Below, one piece after another: positions 33,246-46,220 of a stretch of 64,000 nucleotides of DNA. Source of the DNA: Cyathus striatus (Eukaryota > Basidiomycota > Agaricomycetes > Agaricales > Nidulariaceae). The stretch's first letter is position 1. The number at the start of each line of letters is the position of its first letter. Both the position numbers and the translations under genes were made by a program. Location: NCBI GenBank assembly GCA_025738555.1, contig JAOVFP010000018.1, positions 2,046,001 through 2,110,000 of the forward strand. The letters run 5' to 3'. The notes below the pieces were generated by a model that saw only the letters and a program-made list of their open reading frames with translations, was not told the origin of the DNA and did no database searches.

Positions 33246-33479
33246 ACTCACCATTTTACAAGCTGCATTTGCCCAGATCACATGACTGATATCGCAAAGA
33301 TAACAATATCAAATCTGGCCATATGCACAGCAGTGCACTATCCATGTTTGCTCTCCCCCTTGCACTTTCCTCCAATGCTAACACCTCCAATCCTCTCTGA
33401 ATGCTGCTATTACACATCAAGAACTCAAGATCATTGGTACTGTGCACTACCAAGAGCAACTGAATACCACAATTCACCC

Positions 33480-34690
33480 TAACTAATCTCTCTCTAAGTT
33501 TTATTCTTTAATTTTTCTCTTCAATTTATCAGTACTCTTACTGTTTCATACCATACCTTTTATCCTACTCCAATCTTTGATCTCTGGTCAATTAATCTCT
33601 GTTTTATCAACTTTTCCTCATTTAGTAAAGTCTATATTTTCACTTTCTATAAAAACCTTGTATCTACTCCTCCCCAACTCAGTGAAATTTTCCCCACTCT
33701 CAGTTGAGTTTTGAGTCTCTGTCATTGTCTCTAGGTTGTTCTCAAAAATCTGTCAAGTTTTCATGACAAAACATCAATTTCAAAGTTTTATCCCCTTATT
33801 ACACTCTCTGCAGCATTTCTTCATTACTAATCACTCGCTTGAACACCTTAGGATTCCTCAGTCAAATGGACATTCAACAACTCATTTTATTTCTTTGTTT
33901 AGGCCTTAACATGCCTTCTACCCTTACAATGTATGGTTGGAGTACTTAGTTGTGAGTCATGCAACATGCAACATGATGCCATTGACCTTAAGCCAAAATC
34001 AACTGAACAATTACAAGCCAATCAAATCAATTGTTTCATCCACTTTTTATCACATGACTTCAGCCATGTCACAAACACACTGAACACTTCTAACTCATTC
34101 AATCTTTTCTGCTCTTCTCTCATCTCTTCCTTTCTCCTTACCACCTCTGTCATGTTCTCAACCCATCTTACTCAAGGCCCACCCCTTGCACTTGACTTGT
34201 ACACTCCTCTCTTTCCATTTCAGACCTCAGTACCCCAGAATGACATTATTGTCTCATCCATCTCCCTCCCCTCCCCCTCTTGCTCCTGTTGGATTAATAT
34301 GTCAATGGCCATGAAGGCTCTGATATGCTCCTTCTATCCCATCACTTACCACTGAGTCTGGTGAGTTGTCAGTTTTCTCCTTCCCCTTATTCCTTTCTCA
34401 CTTTGTATGTTTCTGCTAGGTTGCTGCATTGGTCATGGTGGGTGCTATTGCAGCCTCGCATTTTCTCATGGTGCATGTTATCATTCATTGTCTCCCTCCC
34501 TCCCCTTCTCATTGTTACTTCCCTTCATTGCTCTCTCATCTTCTCACCTGTGCATTTGTTTTCTCTCACTCTCTTATCATTGCACATGTCCTCTTGTTGC
34601 TCACTTGCCCTTGTGCTATTGCTCTTTTCTTCTTGCTCATCCTCTCCCTTGTCCTCATGCATCTCACAATTGAAGTAAGCACTTATCATG
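33480..34690. other. Strand-asymmetric pyrimidine-rich stretch
   Basis: For about 1.2 kb the plus strand is dominated by C and T, giving open frames rich in Ser, Leu, Pro and Phe in all three plus frames (for example 34325-34701). Overlapping frames with the same composition and no motif argue against a real gene. It may be decayed transposon untranslated sequence. Confidence 0.5.
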
Positions 34691-34699
34691 TTCAGTTGT

Positions 34700-36599
34700 A
34701 GTACAGTTGTTGTAATGAATGAGAGGTGCTGCTAGTTGTAGATTGAGATATGTATATGTAGCTAGTCTTGCATGGAGTGTATATGTTATGTCTGTATTGT
34801 GCTCTAGTTAGATTATGTATATCATGTATGTTATTTTACTACTTGCAATACTATTATAATTTGGTTGCACTTAAATTGAAGTAATTTTTGGCTTGATGTG
34901 TGACAACATGTATCTAAGGTTTAAATGTTATCAGCTAGTATTCACTAATACCCCTAATATGATACTAATTTTTTCAAATAAATTTGAAATAAGGGAGGGG
35001 GTTAAGTAATTTCGATAATTTCACTTATCCAAACTAATTTCTTTAATATTGCCTAAAGCTAGCATATTTCAACTTATATTGTAGTAATTCCACTAATTTA
35101 GCAATTTAGATATTTCCTGATGCCGCCTGTGCAGGAAACACTTCAGCTACTTAAGTGAAATCTAAGAATATCTAAGGAGATCAGGTGTATTAGAGCATAA
35201 ACCGAATGGTGTGAAGGACTTTGACAATTTGGAAATATTAATACAAGTCCATCATTTCCTTCCCTTATATAACTACAGTGTTCTAGCACTCCTTGATACA
35301 GTTGATGCTCATAGCTTCCCCACTCGTCCAATCCCTTAGATATTTGGCATACATGTTAGCTTAACTGTAATATCTTATATGAAAAATTATGAAAATGGTG
35401 TAGCTGTAAAGATACACATGTATTCTTTCAAGATTATGCAACATGCCCAACTTTGTGTGATTGTCACAGCCAATCATGCCTCACTTCATTTGATTTACAC
35501 TAAAATAAAAATAAAGCCATATTTCTACTCCATTTAGGCTTATATGTACCAAAATTTATCCTTATTGGTGAAGAATTGAGGTGTAAATAAATGGAAAAAA
35601 AAGATGGGGACCTAAGCATGATAGTGTTGCACTTGCATGCCTTCACATTTGATGATCCCCCATCATCTTTCCCGCAGTTGTACTTGCCATCCCAGTGGGT
35701 CAAAAACATCTTTTGCATGGAAGCACATGAGTAGGCATGCATTATCAAATTGGGTGAAGCTGCAGGTGCATAGTGTAATGGCTGGGTCGGACTGATGGCT
35801 TGTTCCATAAATAGATTAGTTGATGCGCTCGAAACATACACATCTCTCTGACTTGCGTATGTCTAACTCTTCCTTTGTCTATGTCTTCAACAATAAACCT
35901 ATGACGTATTTCCTCCTCTCTTGGATCTCTTGAGTTTGTCACAATCACCTTTGGGATATCACATCAGGTACACTGACCATGCTGTGATAATAACAAGTGG
36001 TTAATATCCCACAGTACATATTAGGTAGTGTAGCAGAATTAGTATTTAAGTAGTAGTAAATGTATGTAGATACAGTAGTTCTTGAATCGAGAATTTCCTC
36101 ACTCTTTCCTCACTTTTAAGTTCTCTCTAACTTTTACCTCGTGTTTTGCCATTGTTTGTTGACTTAACCATTGACGAATTATGGTGTTCCCACACATAGA
36201 AGGCAGTTTAATGTATGATATAAAAACACAATCAATGAGTATCTACAAGAGCAAGAGTGGCCAGGAAGATTGATAAGACCATGAGAACAGCAGTAACACC
36301 TGTGACACAACTGTATCAAGGAGCATTTCAGCTCGAAAACTTATCCCCTTCATTAAAGCAAGTCACATTTCCATCCCTACATATAATTACACCATAAAAA
36401 TTAGCATATACACTCTCAATATACCTTGTTATTATACTGCATACATAGTTTTATAAAAAATGTGGTAATAGCTACAATAATCAAAATTTTCAATTTAGTG
36501 TACCAAGGAGCACTAGAACACTGTATGACTTATTTTGGTTGTCATTCCTCCAGTGGTAGCAAGTTATCATTGCTGTTTATCTTCTTTATCTCTTATTTT
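34700..36599. other. Stretch with no recognisable gene
   Basis: A minus-strand frame at 35745-35948 (VTNSRDPREEEIRHRFIVED) looks coding in composition but I do not recognise it. It joins no neighbouring frame. The rest is AT-rich. Confidence 0.35.
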
Positions 36600-38060
36600 T
36601 TTTGTGCTTTCTACATATTTAGTGAGATGTTTCTGTTAGCCAGGGCACAGTGACTTAGTGGCACTTTTGAACTTAACCCATACCTGGTCATCGGCTGCCA
36701 TCTGTCATCATAATTCTTTCTTTTTCTTTTTCTTGTGTGTTCTACATGTCTTGTGTCAATGTATGAATTACACTGTAAGTTAAGCAATGTCAAGGCAGGA
36801 TGACTTAATGGCACCTATGTATATAGTCAGTACTCGATCATTTGTTGCTATCCTTCATCATCCATGGAGTTGTTTGTTTTCTCTTGTTCATTCTAAGTAC
36901 ATTTGCCAACATAGTACAGTAATCATGCTGTTTACATTAAGCACACTCAAGGCACAATGGCTGAATGGTATTCAACACCTTCATCCAGTACCTGGTTGCC
37001 AGCCATTGATCATCAAACAACTGTTCACTCCTTTTCTTTCTTCTTTTTGCTTTCTAAGTATTAAGTTTCAGTATTCCCAGTGAGCTGTTTCTGTTAGCCA
37101 CTTGAGGGCACAGTGACTTAATGGCACCCAGTCATTGTTGTCATTGTTCAATGTGCATAATTCTGTGATATTTTTCAGCTTTTAGATATTATCAGTGAGC
37201 ATTCTGATGTCTGATTGAAGTGGTCAACTCATGTAGTACTGCAAATTTAGGCACTTGGATTTGACATCTTTACTTTATTGTTGACATACTAATTATTTGG
37301 TCACTGTTAGATATGTAAGGCACAATGGCTCACTTTTCCAGTATCCAGTTGTTGATCTGCCATTTTAAGCTTGAGTATAACTGATTTTTTTCTTGTTGTG
37401 TTTTCTATGCATCATGGTTAGATAGCAGTGAGTGGTGCAATAGGCGTAGCCAGCTCATATTGTACTGTAAATTTACACCCCAGCTTTGATTTGGGTTGAG
37501 GTAATAATCATGCTGTCTCTGTTATATATGTTAAGGGGCAATGACTTAGCAGTACTTTGTATGTATCCAGTATCCAGTCATTGACTGTTATTGTTTGCAA
37601 TATTTTTTCTTTTCTTTCCTTTTTGTGCTTTCTATATTTCAAGGTTAGATATTCTCAGTGAACAATCTGATTGAGTGGCCAGCTTATATAGTACTGTAAA
37701 TTTTAGTGCTTAGTCCCTGGTGTTGACCTTTGGTTAAGGTGTTAAATTTTAATTACATTGTTTCAGTGTAAGTAGTACCATTGAGGCAGAACTTTGACCT
37801 AACAGTATGCCCAGGTATTTGATTACCATTCTTTGACACATAGTCAGTATTTATCTTTTCTTTTACCTGTTACATTTTCTAAGTAACAAGTTGAGATATG
37901 ACATGCCCAGTGAGCTGTTTCTTTCAATAGCTGCCAAGGAGGAATAACCCAGGTATTCAACAGTTATCCAATCATTGATTACCATACTTTGTAATAAACA
38001 TAGCATTATCTTCTGTTATTTTTTCTTATGCTTTACAAGCATCTAAAATGATAAAGATTG
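36600..38060. repeat. Diverged ~200-bp repeat array, decayed copy
   Basis: Units share the core CAAGGCA...ATGACTTA..GGTAC, then CCAGTA..GGTCATT and a TTTCTTTT tract. The order of units matches 61500-62700 (compare 37080-37140 with 61820-61880), with CG lost here. The same unit family is at 12741-13720 and 43800-44800. Confidence 0.75.
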
Positions 38061-38335
38061 ACAGGGGTATTTGTGAGGCAATATCAGAAATCTTGATCAT
38101 GCACAGTTGAATGAGCTCACTCATACAGCAATAGGGCTGTAAACCTGGTGTATACTTCAGGCACCACTATCCTGTTCTTCTTTAAGTGGCAATCTTCATG
38201 TAAATCACATATTTCACATGTATATTGTTGGAGGATATCTAATGTAGTAAGCAAAAATTATCCATCATCATGAGTACATGTGTGTATTTGTAAAGTGTGT
38301 AGGCTGTGTCGTCTTCCATCACTTTCATGTTGAAG

Positions 38336-38912
38336 TGAAGAGGTGTAGAGTTGGTTGGGGGTACCTAGTCAAAGAATAAATATGTGAGTTGATCAAGACA
38401 TCCATTTGATCTAGGGTGTTCTAAGGTGAGGGAAAATTGATTAACTCATCTGTAGTGTAACTACAGAGATATTTATACTAGAAAAACCAATAGATCTAAA
38501 ATAAGTAAGAGTAATTATATTGGATGAAGGGATGGAGGATGTAAAAAGGGAAAGTGTGAAACATTAGAAATAAATAGAAAAACTCAGTAAGAAAGTCCAA
38601 TGTGTTGAGGTTTGCAAGGAGACAAGTGTTTCTTGTAAACTACAGGGCCTTGATCATCAGTGCCAATGTCAAAGCTATTTTGAGAACTTGGAGTGTCACA
38701 GGGGATAGGTATGGTCAGAATGGTGTATGAGGATGTATAATTTGAGGAAAGATTGAAACAAATGAGCAGGAAGGAGAGGACAGGTTGAGACAAGCAGAAT
38801 GTGTATGGATGTATCAATGTAGCATGATGCATGATTATGTAATCTGATTTGGAATGTCTTGATATGTTGAATAATTCTTGAATTGCAGTGCAGGCATTTT
38901 GCCTGCTCTACA
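38336..38912 (-). repeat. Solo LTR-like repeat, copy 3 (complete, CG-decayed)
   Basis: Begins TGAAGAGGTG and ends GCTCTACA, flanked by the 4-bp direct repeat GAAG (38332-38335 and 38913-38916). It matches copy 2 along its length but nearly every CG is TG or CA; TTACGTAA has become TTATGTAA. It keeps the terminal stem GCAGGCATTTTGCCTGC. Confidence 0.85.
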
Positions 38913-38919
38913 GAAGAGT

Positions 38920-40944
38920 TAAAAAAAAGCTGAGACAAGGCTGGAGAAAAGTAGGTGATGTTGATTTCAGGTCAAGTTGCTGTAAAGCTCTTAGCTGGCT
39001 AGTCCTCAATATAGTCAAAGTATTTTTGCAGAAGCTTATCTATGGAGTGCAATAATTGATTAAATCAAGTTAATTCTTTACTAATTGTGTCTAGTAGTTC
39101 AAATTCATACAGAACTTAGAAGAGGAATCTTTCAGTGATGCAAGTCTGCGACAAGTAAATGCTGAGCAAATTGAGAATGAGTAAATGTGTGAGGATGGCC
39201 ACTGGCATATGCATGCTGGTATTTATTCACACACTATTTTTTGAGTGTCCACATTGTGATGCCACCTGTGCATTTAGGTGTAAAATTGCACATTTCTACC
39301 ATTTACAGTCTTAAATCTGTACACATTAATGAACCCCATATAATAAATAAAGATCTATGGACTACTACAAAATAGCAAGCCTTGTACTTATTGGCCTTTT
39401 ATTTGGGTTAATATTCAACAGTTCATATCATAAAATATAGTACAAGTGCTCCTATGTCCAATCTACCATTAGCCTGGTGTGTAGGAAAAGATGTTAAATA
39501 ATGAAGGGACCGCTTTTCTGCCAGTCACATGACTTGTATATGTTTTAATTTCACTTTGATACCGCTAACTTGTTTGTTTGGCATCAGGATTGAAGTCTAA
39601 CAAATAGTCAATGACATAAATATGAATTAATGAATATTTCAAAGTGATGTAGAATACTGTACGAATCCAATCAATTGGGCATACCTTTGAGTGCATGACA
39701 GGCCCAACCACAAAAAGATTTCGGCACACAAGAAATTGTAGTGTGACACACCAGAATTTTCAGCATTTTGGACACTCAAGCTGGCCAAAAAATTGAATTA
39801 GTGCATATATTTAACTTACAAATGTACAGAACACTGTTGGTTGGCAAGAAATAGCTATTGGAGAAGAAAAAATAATTATTACATTGAAAATTTTTGGGTG
39901 TTATGCCAGTGTCTAAATATGTCACAGTTCAACCTTTCAGCATTTTTATTTGTAATGTGTGACATGGCCCAAATTTCGGCATGGCAGAATGGGTGCATGA
40001 CATGTGACTGCCCAATTGATCAGATTTGTACAGTAGTCAATTCTTCATCAATCAGGATGATGTTGGTCTTGAGGTCTCACTGAAGCACAGGTCTAGATAA
40101 GAACAAAACATTAGATCAAAGATGACAATTTTATGATGATCTACCCAAAATGATCAATGATGAGACACGGGAATTGAACATTCTAGAGGATTCTAATGCC
40201 TCGGAGTGACTCATAGTCAAATGATAGCTAAATAAAGACACAAATAAGGACAGGGGAAGTGTTTCAGGTAGATATATGTAGTATACAGTGTCTGGGAAAA
40301 TCATAATAATAGTTCTGGGCTTTGTATATTTAAGTAGGTACTATAGAGGGTAGAAAGGAAAGCAGATTCACACCTTTCTTGCCCAGGTACAATAGGTATT
40401 GGGTAGTGGTTTAGGTCTTATTTATTTCAAAGAATATAGTTGTTTTGGTTCACATTTTGGAAAGAATTGAAGTTCTGAGACACCAGAGAGGGCCTAGGAC
40501 TTAGTTATTTCAATAAAGTGGTTTCATAAAGAGTAAAGGGTTGCTCTTGTTTCGGCTTTCTAAGAAGTTGTACTAGCAAAGGGTTGTTAAGTCACTTCTA
40601 CAAAGTTTGAAGTAGTACAAAGGTGTATTACTTGAATTCTACAATAAAATTCTATTGCATTTCGATTCAAAGGCTTTTCAAATGATTTAAACTTGCATAA
40701 GACAATAAGAAGGAACACCCACCTTTCCCACAACTCACACTTAAAGATACTTGTGAATTTTATAGTGAAATAAGTTGCAAACATAGAGCCAATTTCACTA
40801 CTAGAACACAAGTACCCCTTTTCAATGTCCTGTTCATATGTTGTTCAGACATGTTCTCACTTGCCCTTCCTTGCTTCCTCAGAACCACTCCCTCCAGAGA
40901 AGAATGAAAAGTGACCAAGGAGGTGTATATTTTTAACATGACTT
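38920..40944. other. No clear gene; contains a short inverted-repeat element
   Basis: 39180-39250 matches 63010-63085. From about 39250 to 40944 the sequence has no partner at 63.1 kb, so it looks like insertion material. Inside it ATCAATTGGGCA (39670-39681) is inverted at 40009-40020, each with nearby TGCATGACA, which could be a MITE of about 350 bp. No coding motif was accepted. Confidence 0.4.
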
Positions 40945-41470
40945 CCACTTCAAACCCATGGATAATGAAAGGATGTGAACATAGGCAAGAGTGTCAACAG
41001 CAAGCAGAGTTGTGTAGTTCATGTCAGGACATAAGGGAGAAAGGTATGTTGAAACTTGATGTTACTCCATTGAAGTAATATCTCCCCCCCCCTGCTCCCC
41101 TATTCACATGTAAATGCCAACTCCCCAGAAAAAGGCAAAGCCAAGGATACATCCCCCCCCCCCCCCCCCAATCACATTCATACTCTTCCGTGCTGACTTT
41201 GTGTGACCTAAGCACATTCTGGGTACTTGCATGTTGCTTAGTATACTGCTTTTGTAGCAGCAGCAACAGTTCCTTAGGTACCCTTTGAGTGTGTTTGATT
41301 CTTCTGCTTACAACCTGTACAAATTCAGATTTAGAAGTCCAAGCAACCAGCACCAACAGAGCGCTGGTAACCTCCCACTCTTCCCATCTGGCTTTGGCTC
41401 CCCACCCCCATACTCAACCAGCCCATTCAGAACAATGAATCTCACAATCCATTGTGGAGGAATAACCTAG
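40945..41470 (+). pseudogene. Gln-rich family, decayed 5' copy
   Basis: CTTCAAACCCATGGATAA (40949) matches 56213 and 63124 (CTTCAAACCTATGGATAA / CTTCCAACCTATGGATAA). Further on, the frame reads HQQSAGNLPLFPSGFGSPPP and STSPFRTMN, which matches the copies at 56.7 and 63.3 kb. CG decay and a poly-C expansion disrupt it. Confidence 0.6.
41153..41169. repeat. Poly-C run (17 C)
   Basis: A homopolymer of 17 C residues. An eight-C run lies about 65 bp upstream. Confidence 0.9.
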
Positions 41471-41479
41471 GCTACATGT

Positions 41480-43250
41480 AGCAAGCAGCTATCTGACTTA
41501 ACTGGCCACAGGAGAAGAACTATAAAACAATGTTAGTTTGTAACATTGACAAAAACTTAGCTTTTAATAAAACGATTCTTGAGTAACTTGAGAGGTTGAT
41601 GCTCTTCATTAAGACTTAAAGCTTGAGGTTTGTTGTTGTGCAATAAGGGATAAGCCATAAAAGAGGTGATTTTTCGAATACCGAAGTGTCTGTATAATAT
41701 ACAACAGCGAGGTACTACTGGAATCATTCGACGCGCACATGCTCTCATGCCATCGGAGTCCAATCAAGACATAAATCAAACATAGGAGTTACCAGGTACA
41801 TAGAATGACCGTGATAGGGTAAAGAATCAAAACAAAAGGGTAGAAGAAGAAACTCAACATTCTGGAATGCTTGAAACCAACGAAACAACAGAGTCAACTT
41901 GTATCTTGAGGCAACTCCAAGATGTTGGCGCAATGTTGTATTCTACCCCTCCCCAAGGGTAGATGCAGTGGCCCATGCTGCAGGTGCAGCACAACATTCA
42001 TAGAGGGACACAAGCAGGTCTGACATTCTGCTCGCCCTTTGAGTTCCAGAATGCCAAGGAAGTACTACACTAGTGCTGTCGTGCACCTGATATGTTACAG
42101 TAGAGATATGAAACTATAATACAAAAGAAAGAGTGAGACAGACAAGAAAGGAGTAACAATAAACACAACACCGTGTCCTCGGCTTAGAATCCCATTCCTT
42201 CCAACTCGAGCTTGTGAGCCATCCTGAAAGCAGGAGGCAAAGGCTTGTGGTCGTACTTGAGGCCTTGAGGAATCGCTAACGGCTTGAGTCGCTGGAGAGG
42301 ATGAGAGGTCGGGCAAAGATTGAATAACGAAGATTACTGAACACGTGTTGAACATGCGAAGACTGACGTGTTGGTCAGCTGACTTTGTTTGGCTGCAGCA
42401 TCCGGTTAGGCATGCCGCTTTCCTGGATCAGAGGCTCAAAGAAAATATTCCCACTAACTTTAGTTAGTAGGGTTATGGGGACTGTATTTCTGAAAGTTTT
42501 GGCAGTAAATTTCATGCTGTGCAGTTGAGTTTGAATTATTTCGGCATCCTCCTTAATTCACCTTTGTCAGTCCCCTTTCAGCAACCTTTCAGTGTCCATC
42601 TCTGTCTCCAGTATTGCGTCGTACACTGCATTTTTATATCTTGCGTTTCTACTTAGGTCATACCTTCTTTTGTATTTTTAACTTTATTACCGTGCTAATT
42701 TGTGTTACCTCTTTTTATTTCGGGGCATGGCACTGCTCCTTTACCAATTCCAATGGCCTATGTATTGTGAACATTTATATATACTCTTTTGCTTACCTTG
42801 TAAATGTCATAACTTTGCCTCTACAATCTTGATACCCGCCTGTCCTCCCAATGCAACCTTTTGAGATTGATAAAATTTTGTGCCTTCGTCCCCGGAGTCT
42901 CACCTCTTTTGTGCCTACCTGGAAAATAAGTCCAACAGGTGGTATTTTCCTCCCTCACTGGCCTTCTACTTCACTTATCGTGACTCTCCCTTTACTTAAA
43001 AAGTTCGTGTAGATATTGCCTACTTCATTCAAGTACATATTGCTCAGTTCAAATTTCTCATTGTTAGTGGGCCTTGCCGGCGATAGCCGGCCTTATTTGT
43101 TATAGGTTAGTACAATTGGAATAAGAGAGTCAATAAACTTTGGAGATGAATAGAAATTTGGACAAGCATAGGATAGTTTTACATATAAGCGAAATAAAGG
43201 GATTCGAGTGAAATAAGAGGAATAAACACGGAAATAATACAACATCCCAT
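41480..43250. other. CG-containing stretch with no recognisable gene
   Basis: Several short frames have no motif. GCCGGCGATAGCCGGC at 43075-43091 forms a perfect short stem. Sequence composition shifts from CG-poor (left) to CG-containing near 41550. Confidence 0.4.
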
Positions 43251-43637
43251 TTGTATCCGTGGTCTAACCATCCCTTCCACACCATCTCCCCGTTCCAAGC
43301 ATGGCAGGATATCGAAGTGTATTCGCTAGAATACACGGCTGCGGAATCATACGCTAGTATACCAGCTACGCCTGTGGACTTTGAAACCGGGAGGTTGGTA
43401 GGTGGAGAAAGCGCGAGGAGTACAGCGTACTCCAGCTTCCCTGAACCTCTCGAGCTCCTCCCTCAGCAACAGCAAGTCCTCGCTCCGGTCCCCTTAACAC
43501 CCACTCCCCTACTCCACACATGTCTGACTCCACCTGGTTATAGCCTCGAACACCCCGAACAGCAACAGCAAGTCGAAAATGATATGTTCAATCAGGGGTA
43601 TATGGGTTACGATGGGGCGGAATTCGGGGGACAATAG
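43251..43637 (+). CDS. Short Gln-rich protein of a window-specific family
   Basis: This is the longest uninterrupted frame (128 codons) of a family with at least four other, broken copies in the window (40945, 56155, 60393 and 63115). It reads AWQDIEVYSLEYTAAESYAS, a variable middle with ESARSTAYSSF, two QQQQ runs (LLPQQQQVLAPVPL and HPEQQQQVENDM), and ends GYMGYDGAEFGGQ. Other copies have an upstream part starting MDSD...EAGTSLF followed by PYSIN, so this frame may be only the last exon. No signal peptide, transmembrane helix or known domain is seen. Each downstream copy is followed or preceded by the ~200-bp repeat array. Function unknown. Confidence 0.5.
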   Translation: MYPWSNHPFHTISPFQAWQDIEVYSLEYTAAESYASIPATPVDFETGRLVGGESARSTAYSSFPEPLELLPQQQQVLAPVPLTPTPLLHTCLTPPGYSLEHPEQQQQVENDMFNQGYMGYDGAEFGGQ

Positions 43638-43799
43638 GCCAGTCAGGCTTTTGAAAGCTTGTGGTGTGCGCCTGGTGCGGCGATGGGGGGGGAGGTTAGG
43701 CACATTGACTGAGCGGTATTCAACAGTCAATGGTTTTGTTTCGTACCTACTCTAATAATATCTTTTCGTTTTCTCGTGCTTTTACTTATCTTTTATCGA

Positions 43800-44800
43800 C
43801 GTAGAAATCACGATTTCTGTTACAGATACTAAGGCGCGATGACTTGGCGGTATTAAATGCTTTATCCAGTACCTAGCAATCGTTGGTTGCCATAACTGGA
43901 ATGGTCTTGTTTACTTCTTTTCTTTTTCTTCTAAGGATTTTTTATCGATGTACCGCTGGATCATGCTGTGTATGTTAAACACTGTCAAGGCACGATGACT
44001 TGGCGGTACTTATGTATTTATTCCGTACCCGCTTGTAGGTTGCTATAATTTCTTGTGTTCGTATATTTTTCTTGTGCTGTCTACAAACATTTCTTCTATC
44101 AATGTATTAAGTACAGTAATCACACTGTACGTTCAGAATCGTCAAGGCAGAATGACTCAGCGGTACTTGTGTGCTTGGCCAGTACCCGGTCTTTGGTTGT
44201 CATTCTTCAATCAAGGCAAAGTCGACAGTTCTTTTTCTTTTTCTTTCAACTCTTGTATGTTCTAAGTATATTTTGTCGACGTATTACAGTAATCACACTG
44301 TACACATTAACCACCGTCAAGGGACAATAATTTAGTGGTACTTACCTGGTCATTAGTTGCCATTACGTATGATTCATGTCGGATTTTTCTTGGGCTGTAT
44401 TAGTGTCTTTTGTAGGCGTAGCACTGGATCATGCAGTACGTTAATCACTGTCATGGCAGAATGGCTTAATGGAACTTATGTACATAGCCAGTATCCGGTC
44501 GTTGGTTCCGGTCTGTATCTGTAACGTGTTTATTTCTTTTTTTTATGCACCAGCACCGCAACTTATACCGAGTGACTTTTGGATTGTGAGACGCTTGTGA
44601 TTGATAGTGTGCGTTGTGCCTGGCTTTGACTTTCGGTTGAGGTACAAATCATGCGTTTCTGTTAAACATCATCAAGACACGATGACTTGACGGTAGTATC
44701 CAGTTGTTGGCTGTCATGCACTTTCCTGTTTACTATTTCATTGTTTTCTTTTTCTTGTGATTTCTATGTGTCGATTTCCGCTTGTTCAGTGAGCGATACG
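43800..44800. repeat. Diverged ~200-bp repeat array, CG-retaining copy
   Basis: About five loose units share CAAGGCACGATGACTTGGCG and similar, GTAC, CCGGTC.TTGGTTGCCAT and a TTTCTTTTTCTTGTG tract. It is collinear with 12741-13720 from 44030 on. Confidence 0.78.
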
Positions 44801-45007
44801 ATTAAAGCTCTGGATATTCCTGGCTTAACAAGTTGAACAGTGACTGGAATAATCTCGATTTAGGTTACTTGGTAGTGAACTACTGTGAAATTCCGCCCGC
44901 TTCTGCTTCCCTCCTATATCGGAACATGTATTCGTGGGAAACATTCAGATATATCGCCTAGAACGAATTTAGTTTATTCAATCTCAAAGCCACGCGTATC
45001 TATCCTA

Positions 45008-45974
45008 CTATGCGGATGCCCAAGTATCTTTATTCTTCTCGATATACTCCCTCAACGTCGTTTTTCCAATGTATTTGATCGTCTTTCCACCTTCTGTCAA
45101 GAAAAACTTTTCTTCTATACCAGTTCGAAGTTTCTTTTCAAAACCACCCAGCACGACGGAATATTCATCTGGTAAGCCAACACCCCGCCAGAAGGCAATC
45201 GTTTCTTCTACCGGAACGCGTCGGTGAGTGATCTTGCGTCCCAAGACTTCACTAAAAAGGGCAGCAGCCTGTTTGTATGCGGTTAGATTGAGACTACACT
45301 AAAAAAACTCGTTGTACTGACGTCGTCGTAAGTCAACAACTCAGGACCAAATATGAAGGGCTCCGCATAATTATAGTCGTCCGTGGTGAGAGCTTCGAAA
45401 GCTACCTGTGCGATATCCTGAGCGGAGATGAACGGGACACGACCATCTTCAGCAGCAGTTACGATTTCATTTCTCTGTTTGATACTTTCAATAAAACTCC
45501 AGGAGAAGTTCTCTAAAATTCTGTTAGTATCGCTCATAGTACATGCTCTTAAGCCGGATGCAAGTCTGACGTACCATAGAACCAACTTGGTCTCAAAACA
45601 GTGTACACTACACCTTTGTCGTGCAGGTACTGATGAACAGTTCCTATCATTGGACCTCCTTTCCCGGACTGCACAGAACTTAGAACGACCCACTTCTTGA
45701 CGCCCTTCGTAATGGCCAAGTCGAGAAACGGCTTCATAATAGGGAGCATATCGAGTTCGGCCGGGCCAACGAGGTACACCTTATCGATGCTGAGATCCTT
45801 TTCGAAAGGGGCCGAGAAAGTCGATGGGTCATACCAGTTGAATTTCACTGCAGGCAGAGATTCTGGTGCAGTGCCGGCACGGGAGGTTATTAGGAGAGGG
45901 ATGTTAGCTGCGTGTAGGAGGCGAGCAAGTTTGATGCCTGTTTTGCCTGTTCCGCCTGAAATGAGGATTGTCAT
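45008..45974 (-). CDS. NmrA-like NAD(P)-binding oxidoreductase, intact
   Basis: Three exons (45575-45974, 45322-45512, 45008-45268) join in frame to 283 codons plus stop, with introns of 62 bp (GTACGT...TTTTAG) and 53 bp (GTCAGT...AACAG). The N-terminus reads MTILISGGTGKTGIKLARLL; GGTGKTG is the glycine-rich dinucleotide-binding loop of an atypical short-chain dehydrogenase. RPSWFYENFSWSFIESIK and ISAQDIAQVAFEAL follow, typical of NmrA-like proteins, among them the fungal ergot-alkaloid reductase EasG/FgaFS group of similar length. It probably reduces a small molecule with NADPH or acts as a redox sensor; the substrate is unknown. The decayed paralogue is at 13922-16922. Confidence 0.83.
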
Positions 45975-46220
45975 GGTTAAGAGTTGACTTTACACTTATG
46001 AACGATATGTTGTTGGGTGGATTGCATTCTACATTTATGCGTTATATTTCCAAGTTTTGGCATGAACATCTTTAATTTACTCACCCAGGCATTTCATGCA
46101 TTGACTAAAGGACAAAGGGTGCGATAAGTAAGGATTAAGTAAGATGACAACGACTGAATAGACATTCTCAAGAAATTCTCAAGAAATTCGAGGGTGCTGA
46201 ATAATGATAGCGGCTAGAAA

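Noticed and set aside
34325..34701. Three overlapping plus-strand frames that look like hydrophobic membrane proteins
   Set aside because: All three frames of the same C/T-rich sequence give Leu/Ser/Phe/Pro-rich products, which is a composition effect. There is no start context, motif or homologous copy.
40000..40100. Protein-kinase catalytic loop on the minus strand (DLKTNIILID)
   Set aside because: Only about ten residues resemble a kinase. No glycine-rich loop, DFG or APE motif follows in any frame, and the area looks like inserted repeat DNA.
41285..43637. One Gln-rich gene split by a 1.8 kb insertion between 41.47 and 43.25 kb
   Set aside because: The left part is CG-decayed and the right is not, and I found no target duplication or repeat ends at the borders, so they are listed as separate copies.
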